A stretch of 6,807 nucleotides of DNA from Lactobacillaceae bacterium (GTDB lineage: Bacteria > Bacillota > Bacilli > Lactobacillales > Lactobacillaceae): contig JAISIV010000023.1 of the NCBI GenBank assembly GCA_031261865.1, forward strand, positions 1-6,807. Reading direction: 5' to 3'. Positions 1-6,198 of this stretch are shown one piece after another (positions within the stretch are counted from its first letter, which is position 1; every line of letters starts with the position of its first letter). The notes beneath the pieces are model-generated. The model searched no databases. It worked only from the letters and a program-made list of their open reading frames with translations, and was not told the origin of the DNA. The position numbers and the translations under genes were made by a program.

Positions 1-245
1 TGTTGTCGATATGCGGTTTGAACGACTATAAACAGTTGTCAATATTTAATTGGCACACGTTTTTGGTACAAACTAGAGCGTACTTTTTTGAAGAAGACAT
101 AAAATCATGTGCCACTTAAGCTAATAATGGCTTACTTATGTGGTTTGTAGTGGATGCCAGGCGTGTGCCTACCAGTAAATTAGAATTGCTAATCACCGTG
201 CACCAGTATGAGTTTTTTAGAAGGATAATTCCTTCTAAAAGGGTA
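1..245. other. Non-coding left edge with several inverted repeats
   Basis: I see no believable gene here. The stretch holds several inverted repeats: GGCACACG (52-59) against CGTGTGCC (162-169), CCACTTAAG (113-121) against CTTATGTGG (135-143, one mismatch), AGGC/GCCT (159-162 and 167-170), and ATTAG/CTAAT (179-183 and 189-193). The 7-mer ACCAGTA occurs twice, at 171-177 and 202-208, flanking the ATTAG hairpin. A possible plus-strand promoter is TTGTCG (3-8) with TATAAA (27-32), spacing 18. This could be a structured RNA or the leader of a gene lying to the left, but I recognise no family, and the window edge cuts the context. Confidence 0.3.
215..240. repeat. Perfect 11-bp inverted repeat
   Basis: TTTTAGAAGGA (215-225) and TCCTTCTAAAA (230-240) are exact complements around a 4-nt TAAT loop. 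The stem has no T-tract on its downstream side in either direction, so it is not a standard intrinsic terminator. It lies just beyond the small RNA terminator, where it could act as a back-up barrier, an RNA-stabilising hairpin or a protein site. Confidence 0.6.
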
Positions 246-247
246 AG

Positions 248-272
248 AAAAAACCAGCCCCTATAGGACTGG
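248..272 (-). terminator. Intrinsic terminator of the small RNA candidate
   Basis: Read on the minus strand, CCAGUCC pairs with GGGCUGG (7 bp with one U-G wobble) around a 5-nt loop UAUAG, followed directly by six U residues (253 to 248). On the plus strand the wobble becomes a C-A mismatch and no T-tract follows, so the terminator works on the minus strand. Confidence 0.8.
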
Positions 273-368
273 CCCAAACATATTGCCTTCGTTGCACGTT
301 CTGACGGCTGACTACTAGGTAGAACTCCGGCGTTTGTACCAGGGACGGCAATCCCCTCGAACATAGAA
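248..368 (-). ncRNA. Candidate small structured RNA (family unknown)
   Basis: This segment looks like a stand-alone minus-strand transcription unit of about 120 nt. It starts some 7 nt after a TATAAT box (375-380) and ends in a clean intrinsic terminator (248-272). Within it, a 5-bp hairpin AGGGG/UCCCU (341-357) exposes the loop AUUGCCG. Six bases of that loop (347-352) are exactly complementary to GGCAAU further downstream (282-287), so a pseudoknot is possible. A second stem, GUUCU/AGAAC (321-325 with 298-302), lies between them. I tried to match 6S RNA, SRP RNA, tmRNA, RNase P RNA, T-box and common riboswitches from memory and found no fit. The open frame crossing it (116-376) has unconvincing protein composition and runs through the terminator. 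It could alternatively be the leader of a gene to the left of the window. Confidence 0.45.
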
Positions 369-374
369 TAACAC

Positions 375-404
375 ATTATATAAAGTTATCAGTATCGATT
401 TGAA
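375..404 (-). promoter_or_regulatory. Promoter of the small RNA candidate
   Basis: A perfect -10 box TATAAT (380 to 375) lies 18 nt from a -35-like TTCAAA (404 to 399, four of six consensus bases). It sits over the last codons and stop of the DUF3800 frame, so transcription would start near position 368, outside that gene. Confidence 0.55.
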
Positions 405-1098
405 ACCCTTGTTTTTCGAATAACTTTTTAGTTTTAGAGGAATGGGACTCGTTATAGTACCTGTAGGTAAGATTAGCAATAATATCAGCAATTTGAAGCC
501 CAGAACTATCTTTCGACTCCAAATGTGCAACTGAAAACGTTGAGTGGCTCAGCGGAACATTTACGGGAACTTGAACATCATGATTAAAATAAAGATTTAC
601 ATGTTCTTGCAGTCTAACCCAATTAGCCTCTTTGCGATCAGAGTCTTCGTCAATCAGTAAATCAACCTTAGAAAATTCAGGAGTCTTTTTAAGTTTAATT
701 CTCCTTTGGTTGATAACTAAAATCATTAGCTTTGTAATCAATTCATTTTGTCGTTCTTGAATTGCAGGCAATAACGAAAAATTGACATCATTAACTTTCG
801 AAACATCAACCACTACAGAAATTGGGTTGAAAAATAGTGGGAATTCTTTCGACAATCTTCTCAGAATGGTTCTCTCCAATTCCTCACTAATTTTTCCGCC
901 CTTTACTTCATCGAAAGCATCAGAAGAAACCTCTTTTAGAATTCGCTGAAAATATTGTTCTATCTTTCCTAGTTTTGACCTGATAGTCCAAAAACCGCCA
1001 TAGACGAAATAATCGTCATGGTAATTAGGATGCAGCTTTCCTGAATCATCAATAAAAATGATTAATTTGTCTTCTGGGTTATTGATTGTTTTATTGTA
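376..1098 (-). pseudogene. DUF3800-family protein, reading frame without a usable start (probable pseudogene)
   Basis: The open frame gives 240 residues with the layout of DUF3800 proteins: an N-terminal FIDDSG strand (residues 15-20), then YFVYGGFW (30-37), a middle acidic strand LLIDEDSD, and a C-terminal SSGLQIADIIANL helix. The spaced acidic residues fit an RNase H-like fold, but the activity of the family is not established. No ATG, GTG or TTG lies upstream of the FIDDSG motif: the first is a TTG at 879, which would remove the first 73 residues and the conserved motif. A good GGAG (1134-1137) stands 8 nt before a TTG at 1123-1125 in the same frame, but TAA (1108-1110) and TGA (1099-1101) then interrupt it. 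An ATC or ATT start near 1060 cannot be excluded. Most likely this is a decayed accessory gene; a short 167-residue product from 879 is possible. Confidence 0.65.
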
Positions 1099-1190
1099 TC
1101 AGTCACATTAAACAAGACTAGTCAAATACTTCACTCCTACTTAAACATCTCTTTTGAATCATTTTTCGTTTGTCCATAAATTGATTTTGC

Positions 1191-1227
1191 AAAAAAAAAT
1201 ATTCTGTAAATCATCTGCTGAATATTC
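1191..1227 (-). terminator. Possible terminator of the ydbST-like operon
   Basis: Just after the ydbT-like stop codon, minus-strand GAAUAUUC (1227-1220) can pair with GAAUAUU(U) (1204-1197) around a 15-nt loop, followed by a run of T residues. The stem is AU-rich and the loop is large, so it would be a weak terminator. The rest of the gap between the two genes (1102-1237) shows no gene. Confidence 0.4.
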
Positions 1228-1237
1228 CGGAATCGGG

Positions 1238-2701
1238 TTACAGTATTTTTTGCAGTTTCAAAACTAGGGTTTCGATGTCGGACGACTTTGTATATCTTAG
1301 TTTCAGTTTTCTTGAATTGTCTCCAGTCCTGACATATACAATCAATGTACCTAGACGCCGCATTCTCATAAAGAATGATTGTCTTTGAGACAAAGACTGG
1401 ATATATTTTGTTGGGATGATGAAATTTCTCTTCGTCAATCCACTCCCTTGTTCGACATAAAGAACAGAGTTTTTACTATCTAGTTGGAAAGAATTATATT
1501 TAGTTCCGAACCAGGCATATAAAATAATTAGAACTAGCCAAATCAAATTCAAAATGATTGATAACACCGTGGTCGCTAGATGCTTTAAGATGATCTGTAA
1601 AACTATGTTAAAAACAACGAGAAGTGGAATTTGAGTCCAAAAAAGATAATTAATTCTACGAAGAGTTGCATTGGTTACATGTCGGACGATTTTCGTAGTA
1701 GGGGTCTCTAAATTGAATATTGCCTTTTTAATTTCCGATAATGAATCATGACCTTCTTTCATTACCGGTATAAGCGTAATGGTCCCTGGGGAATCTTGTT
1801 TATCTTCATTACTTGAACTTGATGCTAGGTCGGCTTTTAATCTAATAAGCTTAAACCACATAGCAAACAGTGGCTGCTCTGTGAAAATTGTCTGCATACG
1901 GCTTGTTGACACATTTATTTCAGATCGACTAATCAGGCCGCTCACGGTTTTAACCTTGTCTGCCTTCACCCATAATTGAAAACCAAAGTATTGATTTAGG
2001 GTATTCCAAAGATAACTGATAATCGTTGCAACTATGGCTAAGGCAGTCAATAAACTCGTCACGAGAGCCGAGTGGTCGTTTAAGAAACTTTTAGAAATAA
2101 GGTGGGAGATTTGGACAATCAGTCCAAACATGACAAAACTTCCAACAATTAATTCAATCGGTTTAATATTGCCAATTGCGTAGGTCATTAGACTTTTAAA
2201 ATCAGAGGAATATATTGGTATTTCCGTCGGGCTACTCACGCTAACCTCGCTGCCATTGATACGATTCTGAATTGAATCGAGGTCTTTTTTACTAATAACA
2301 TTGATTACAACTCTGTCTTTTTCTCCACCTTGTCCACTCGTCTGAATTTCAAGTCCATAAAGACCGAGGATTTGCATCAATAAATCTTGCGTTTTTTTAG
2401 TCGATTGAATATTTGCAAATGGAATATGAGTTATCTTTTTGTTTAAAATTCCAGAATACAAATTAATATTTAAGTTGGTAACAACCCAATAATAATTAAA
2501 GTATTTGATGATTGACCAAATTAAACCGATGACGACGGCAACAGCCAATATCAATAGAAAGCCGACCAGGTCTCGAGACAAATTAGTTCTACCTTGAATT
2601 AGGGAGTTAAAAATATAGATGAAAATTATAAAAATAATCGCATAGGTATTTTTGACAATTGCAAAAGGATGTTGGCGATGTTTGATTATTTCAGTTGGCA
2701 T
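1238..2701 (-). CDS. ydbT: YdbT-like membrane protein with three bacterial PH domains
   Basis: This is a 487-residue integral membrane protein. It has three repeats of a pair of transmembrane helices followed by a bacterial PH domain (bPH_2, formerly DUF304). Counting from the upstream ATG at 2707, the helices lie near 22-38 and 48-67, 184-204 and 215-234, and 354-374 and 379-400. The PH domains lie near 70-150, 240-320 and 403-485. Each PH domain carries the typical turn after a short hydrophobic strand, for example ITHIPFANIQS. I chose the second ATG because GGAAAG stands 7 nt before it but only 1 nt before the first; the two differ by two residues. The gene overlaps the ydbS-like gene by 11 nt, so translation is probably coupled. 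In Bacillus subtilis the homologous ydbST pair belongs to the SigW envelope-stress regulon and contributes to resistance to antimicrobials from other bacilli; a similar envelope role here is inference. The frame is intact. Confidence 0.85.
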   Translation of the reverse strand: MPTEIIKHRQHPFAIVKNTYAIIFIIFIYIFNSLIQGRTNLSRDLVGFLLILAVAVVIGLIWSIIKYFNYYWVVTNLNINLYSGILNKKITHIPFANIQSTKKTQDLLMQILGLYGLEIQTSGQGGEKDRVVINVISKKDLDSIQNRINGSEVSVSSPTEIPIYSSDFKSLMTYAIGNIKPIELIVGSFVMFGLIVQISHLISKSFLNDHSALVTSLLTALAIVATIISYLWNTLNQYFGFQLWVKADKVKTVSGLISRSEINVSTSRMQTIFTEQPLFAMWFKLIRLKADLASSSSNEDKQDSPGTITLIPVMKEGHDSLSEIKKAIFNLETPTTKIVRHVTNATLRRINYLFWTQIPLLVVFNIVLQIILKHLATTVLSIILNLIWLVLIILYAWFGTKYNSFQLDSKNSVLYVEQGSGLTKRNFIIPTKYIQSLSQRQSFFMRMRRLGTLIVYVRTGDNSRKLKLRYTKSSDIETLVLKLQKIL

Positions 2702-3164
2702 GCGCATTCTTTCCAGCGAATTCTAAGATTGTATCTCTCAAGCCATCTGCAGTTGAACTAGTCAGACCGTCAATCGTAAATGAGTCTGCAGATGTAACTA
2801 TGACGATGTTTTCAAGATTCAAAGGTCTCATAATTGGTCCCTGTTCCAAATCAACGTTTTGAACGCGCGACAATGGGATGTTATCTTCTTTTCGAAAAAA
2901 GAAACCCTTTTGAATGACAACCGCGGTGTCGGTAATTGAGTATCTAAAAAACTTGTAGTGATACGGAATTAACAAAAGTTGAGCCACTAAAGTCACGACT
3001 ACCAGAAAAGTAATCACACCCGTTACATACAAAACTATTTGATTTTGTTTAAAAATCAGAAAAACGATCAATCCTATAATGGCAGGGATTGTCCAAAACA
3101 TTCTTCTAATTAACCATAATTTTTTTACAGATTCGGGGAGCTGCGTACCAGTCAAATTCAGCAT
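2691..3164 (-). CDS. ydbS: YdbS-like membrane protein with one bacterial PH domain
   Basis: This 157-residue protein has two adjacent transmembrane helices (about residues 23-39 and 44-66) followed by one bPH_2 domain (about 70-150). The domain contains the family's IPLSRVQNVDLEQGP segment (96-110), usually followed by a short helix, as here. Length and layout match YdbS of Bacillus. The start ATG (3162-3164) has GAGG 8 nt upstream. It is the first gene of a two-gene operon with the ydbT-like gene, whose start lies inside its 3' end. The two proteins probably act together in the membrane; no enzyme activity is known for them. I could not find a convincing promoter in the 60 nt upstream shared with the divergent TPR gene. 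Confidence 0.85.
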   Translation of the reverse strand: MLNLTGTQLPESVKKLWLIRRMFWTIPAIIGLIVFLIFKQNQIVLYVTGVITFLVVVTLVAQLLLIPYHYKFFRYSITDTAVVIQKGFFFRKEDNIPLSRVQNVDLEQGPIMRPLNLENIVIVTSADSFTIDGLTSSTADGLRDTILEFAGKNAHAN

Positions 3165-3224
3165 AATTAAGGCCTCTTTATTTCTACAAGTCTACAACAA
3201 AAAAATTGTTTATGATTACAGATA

Positions 3225-3866
3225 ATGACTAATCATTTTCAAGACCAAATAACCACAGCATGGCAATATTTATTCGAAGGTCAATTAGATGCACTAGAGG
3301 ATATTTTGAATTCAATCACTCCCAAAAACGAAATCGAACAATACGATTATTCAATGCTTTTGGGATATCTGAATTTTGAAAAACTGAACTATCCAAAAGC
3401 TCTGGCGGAATTCCAGAACTTAGAGACAATCGCGCAACGAATTGATTCCAAAGAAAAGCTTGGAATCGCTTTCCATCAACAAGCAATGGTTCTTCGCGAG
3501 CTAAAAGAATACCAAAAAGGTTTGTCTCTAATTCAAAAAGAACGAGAAATTATTGATCTTGACTTCCCTGACGATAGAGAAAAACTGGCAGTTAACGGTT
3601 ATGAGCAGGGTTATTTGAGATTACTTTTAGGAAAATTGGACGAATCTCAAATTTGGTTGAATGATACCTTGAACTGGTCTAAATAAAATGGTGACCCAAT
3701 CAGTGTAGCTACTGCGTATCGTGCTCTGGGTGAATTATCGTTCGCACTCGGCAAACCAACTGCAGCGCTAGAAAATTTCAATCACTCGATTGATTATTTC
3801 AAACAGGCTGGAGATCAAATCGGTGTTGAACAAGTTGAGAAACTGAAATTAGGTTTCTTGGAATAA
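3225..3866 (+). pseudogene. TPR-repeat protein, split by an in-frame stop codon
   Basis: The full frame spans 213 sense-length codons, with one internal TAA at 3684-3686 (codon 154). The frame is unchanged on both sides, so this is a nonsense change rather than a frameshift; CAA to TAA is the simplest origin. Before the stop, helical pairs typical of TPR repeats lie at about residues 43-70, 80-110 and 122-150. After it, a fourth pair continues (AYRALGELSFALGKPTAALENFNHSIDYF). TPR proteins are protein-binding scaffolds; the partner is unknown. The ATG at 3225 has no clear Shine-Dalgarno sequence. It is the only plus-strand gene, divergent from ydbS and convergent with upp. A 153-residue truncated product may still be made. 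A sequencing error is the other explanation. Confidence 0.8.
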
Positions 3867-3892
3867 AAAAATCTGGAATCACTTCCAGATTT
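3865..3892 (-). terminator. Intrinsic terminator between upp and the TPR gene
   Basis: A perfect 10-bp stem, AAATCTGGAA (3869-3878) with TTCCAGATTT (3883-3892), has a 4-nt loop. On the minus strand seven T residues follow (3871 to 3865), so it ends the uraA-upp transcript. Only three T residues follow on plus, so it is at best a weaker stop for the TPR gene. Confidence 0.85.
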
Positions 3893-3899
3893 CAGTAAG

Positions 3900-4526
3900 T
3901 TATTTTGTACCGAACAAACGATCACCGGCATCCCCGAGTCCGGGAACGATATAACCGTTTTCGTTTAGCTTTTCATCTAAAGCTGCGGCAATAATATCAA
4001 CATCAGGATGTTTTTCTTGCACAGTTTTGACACCTTCAGGAGCAGCGACGAGAACAACCAACTTAATAGATTTAGCACCGCGAGACTTCAAAGAATTAAT
4101 AGCATCCACGGCAGAGCCTCCAGTAGCTAACATTGGATCCACTACGAAAACATCACGCTTATCGATGTCTTCAGGAAGTTTTACGAAATATTCGTGTGGC
4201 TCAAGTGTTTTTTCGTCACGATACATTCCGATGTGCCCAATTTTGGCTGCAGGAATAAGACTCATCATTCCATCAACCATTCCAAGACCTGCACGGATAA
4301 TTGGCACGATTGCAACCTTTTTGCCTGATAGCTCTTTAACGGTTGTCGTAGCCACAGGTGTTTGAATTTCAACATCTTGTAATTGCATATCACGAGTAGT
4401 CTCGTATGCGAGCAACATGGCAATTTCATTTACAAGATCACGGAAGTCTTTAGTTCCCGTGTTTTTATCTCGTAAAATACGCATTTTGTGTTGGATCAAA
4501 GGATGATCCATGATTGTTACAGTCAT
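3900..4526 (-). CDS. upp: Uracil phosphoribosyltransferase
   Basis: This cytosolic enzyme joins uracil and PRPP to give UMP and pyrophosphate, the key step of uracil salvage. The 208 residues match the full family length (about 209). The PRPP-binding loop VDPMLATGGSA is at residues 129-139. PIIRAGLG (75-82) and the uracil-binding C-terminal segment YIVPGLGDAGDR (192-203) are also present. The start keeps the usual N-terminal DHPLIQHK segment, and AGAGG stands 7 nt before the ATG. It lies 21 nt after uraA on the same strand, so both are surely cotranscribed: the permease brings uracil in and this enzyme traps it as UMP. The hairpin at 3865-3892 ends the operon. Confidence 0.97.
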   Translation of the reverse strand: MTVTIMDHPLIQHKMRILRDKNTGTKDFRDLVNEIAMLLAYETTRDMQLQDVEIQTPVATTTVKELSGKKVAIVPIIRAGLGMVDGMMSLIPAAKIGHIGMYRDEKTLEPHEYFVKLPEDIDKRDVFVVDPMLATGGSAVDAINSLKSRGAKSIKLVVLVAAPEGVKTVQEKHPDVDIIAAALDEKLNENGYIVPGLGDAGDRLFGTK

Positions 4527-4547
4527 TTTAATACCTCTAAAACTATC

Positions 4548-5840
4548 TTAGTCTTTTTCAGAAGCTGCTTCTTTTGGCAAAACTAGGTTCAAGAAAATTC
4601 CAACCAATGTAGCAATTGCAACACCAGTAAAGTCAACTCCGTGACCAAAATTCAAATTGAAGTTTCCAATTCCCATAACAAGAACTGGGGCCGCAATCAT
4701 CAAGTTACGCTTCTTACCGTAATCAATTTTATTGTCGACAATAATTTGAAGACCGGCTGCTGCAATAACACCGTACAGCATGAATCCAACACCACCAATA
4801 ACGGCACCTGGAATTGAAGTGATTAAGGCGGACAATTTACCGATAAAACTGAATACAATCGCAAATGCTGCGGCTCCACCAACAACCGCAACTGAATAAA
4901 CTTTACTCATTTGCATAACACCAATGTTTTCACCATAAGAAGTAACCGATGGACCACCAACTAATGATGCGGCAATTGAAGCCACACCATCTCCGGTCAA
5001 AGTGTGTTCAAGACCTGGTTCTTTAAAGAAGTCTCGCCCAGTGATTTTATTAAGAACCATTAAGTGCCCTAAATGTTCACTGATAGTAACCAAAGCTAGA
5101 GGTGCCATTGAAATGATGGCACTTGGGTAAAACTTAGTTGACTCAAATAATGAATTAAAATCAGGAATAGCAAACCATGATGCGTTCATAACGGGTGTGA
5201 AATCAACGAGTCCGAATAATACGGCAGCAATGTAACCAGTAATAATTCCGAGAAGAACTGGGATCATTCCCAAAAACTTCTTTAAAAACATGTTGTAAAT
5301 AATTGTTGCTGCTAGAGTGATTGCAGCTACTGAAAAGGCAGCAATACTATATTCTGAAACACCTTTTGCGTTGGTTACCATAGTGGCGTTTGTTGCTGCG
5401 GATCCAGCAAGAGACAAACCAATAACAATAACGATTGGCCCAACAACTTCCGGAGGGAAGACTTTATCGATCCACTTTGTTCCCGCTTTTGCGACAATCA
5501 AAGCAACTATCAAATATACAACACCGACACTGAATACCCCTTGAGCAACAGCCGGATAACCAAAGGACTTCATAAGACTTGCCATTGGAATAATGAAAGC
5601 AAATGAAGAACCCATATATGCGGGAATTTTTCCACGCGTAATTAAAATGTGAAGAAGTGTTCCGATACCTGAACTAAACAAGGCAACACCGGGATTTAAT
5701 CCAACAATCAATGGAACAAGTACGGTTGCTCCAAACATTGAAAACATGTGTTGTAATGATAACCCGACAAACAAGCCGGCAGGTGGAACTTGGTCAACGT
5801 CATAAATTGAACCGTTGGCGTTTTTTGTTTTTGTAGACAT
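4548..5840 (-). CDS. uraA: Uracil permease, NCS2 family
   Basis: This is a 430-residue inner membrane uracil:proton symporter of the NCS2 (nucleobase:cation symporter-2) family, also called PyrP in some Gram-positives. It is full length and strongly hydrophobic, with many transmembrane segments in line with the 14-helix UraA fold. The conserved QH pair is at residues 30-31 in the first helix. Two glutamates, E255 (TISEHLGHL) and E304 (SYGENIGVMQ), correspond to the substrate-binding glutamates E241 and E290 of E. coli UraA. The start ATG (5838-5840) has GGGGA about 8 nt upstream. It leads the operon with upp. The leader contains a strong terminator hairpin (5907-5958) downstream of the best promoter (5991-6019), which points to attenuation control. 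The gene is intact. Confidence 0.95.
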   Translation of the reverse strand: MSTKTKNANGSIYDVDQVPPAGLFVGLSLQHMFSMFGATVLVPLIVGLNPGVALFSSGIGTLLHILITRGKIPAYMGSSFAFIIPMASLMKSFGYPAVAQGVFSVGVVYLIVALIVAKAGTKWIDKVFPPEVVGPIVIVIGLSLAGSAATNATMVTNAKGVSEYSIAAFSVAAITLAATIIYNMFLKKFLGMIPVLLGIITGYIAAVLFGLVDFTPVMNASWFAIPDFNSLFESTKFYPSAIISMAPLALVTISEHLGHLMVLNKITGRDFFKEPGLEHTLTGDGVASIAASLVGGPSVTSYGENIGVMQMSKVYSVAVVGGAAAFAIVFSFIGKLSALITSIPGAVIGGVGFMLYGVIAAAGLQIIVDNKIDYGKKRNLMIAAPVLVMGIGNFNLNFGHGVDFTGVAIATLVGIFLNLVLPKEAASEKD

Positions 5841-5906
5841 TCAAATAATCCCCATTCTCAAATATCTGCTGTTTAACTTTTCAACTCACAATTATCCTTA
5901 GATAAT

Positions 5907-5958
5907 AAAAAACGCAACCACTGACGCTGAATTAACGACGTCTGCGGTTGCGTTTTTT
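5907..5958 (-). terminator. Strong hairpin terminator in the uraA leader (possible attenuator)
   Basis: The 13-nt arms AAAAAACGCAACC (5907-5919) and GGTTGCGTTTTTT (5946-5958) pair exactly. Read on minus, the stem continues past one A-A mismatch through GACG/CGTC, with a 12-nt loop. T-runs on both sides make it look bidirectional; an extra G-U pair forms only on the minus strand. It lies about 26 nt after the predicted start of transcription and 66 nt before the uraA start codon. It could instead simply end transcription coming from pepO. Confidence 0.85.
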
Positions 5959-5990
5959 GTTTGTATTTATCTGTCTAAGCATTAAGAATT

Positions 5991-6019
5991 ACTATACGGG
6001 CATTTTTAATTAATGTCAA
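5991..6019 (-). promoter_or_regulatory. Predicted promoter upstream of uraA-upp
   Basis: A perfect -35 TTGACA (6019 to 6014) and a near-perfect -10 TATAGT (5996 to 5991) are separated by exactly 17 nt on the minus strand. The -35 begins 2 nt after the stop codon of the small downstream gene of pepO. Transcription would start near 5984 and run into the hairpin at 5907-5958 before reaching uraA. Confidence 0.75.
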
Positions 6020-6021
6020 TA

Positions 6022-6195
6022 CTAGAAATAAGTAAAAATAATCTGATAGCTATCGAAAATGCCATTATCTTTTAATAAATTTATCGCACCTAGTTCGGAA
6101 TCAAACCTTAAAGCCAAACTCTGGTCATAAGTCAAAACTGGTTTTCCGTTCGAAAAACGAGCTAAGTAACCATCTTCAATTTCTACTAAAAACAT
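6022..6195 (-). CDS. Small hypothetical protein, 57 residues, downstream of pepO
   Basis: The ATG at 6193-6195 opens a frame of 57 residues ending in TAG (6022-6024). The protein begins MFLVEIEDGYLARF and ends DSYQIIFTYF; it has mixed charged and aromatic residues, no signal peptide and no transmembrane helix, and is likely a small cytosolic alpha/beta protein. I do not recognise its family. It starts only 3 nt after the pepO stop codon, and no strong Shine-Dalgarno sequence is visible, so translation probably depends on coupling to pepO. It ends just before the uraA promoter, so the -35 box and this stop codon nearly touch. The tight spacing and protein-like composition favour a real gene; chance cannot be excluded. 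Confidence 0.6.
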   Translation of the reverse strand: MFLVEIEDGYLARFSNGKPVLTYDQSLALRFDSELGAINLLKDNGIFDSYQIIFTYF

Positions 6196-6198
6196 AAA

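Noticed and set aside
215..240. Inverted repeat as the end of an insertion sequence
   Set aside because: No transposase, no partner terminal repeat and no target duplication are seen nearby.
116..376. Open frame of 86 codons on minus (MCYSMFEG...)
   Set aside because: It runs through a strong intrinsic terminator and hairpins, has no ribosome binding site and no recognisable protein features. The promoter and terminator explain the segment better as an RNA gene.
1062..1106. GTG start at 1106 as the DUF3800 start
   Set aside because: It is in a different frame and meets TAA after 14 codons; a frameshift would be needed to join it to the DUF3800 frame.
2705..2707. First ATG as the start of the ydbT-like gene
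   Set aside because: The GGAAAG lies only 1 nt before it, too close, while the second ATG is 7 nt away. The difference is two residues and is not certain.
4027..4365. Plus-strand open frame inside upp, and similar ones inside uraA (5317-5544), the ydbT-like gene (1779-1979) and pepO (6293-6801)
   Set aside because: They lie antisense to well-identified genes and show low-complexity or unlikely protein composition, so they are frame shadows.
5841..5984. PyrR-type attenuator or a known riboswitch upstream of uraA
   Set aside because: No PyrR binding-loop consensus and no antiterminator pairing are visible; only a simple terminator hairpin is seen.
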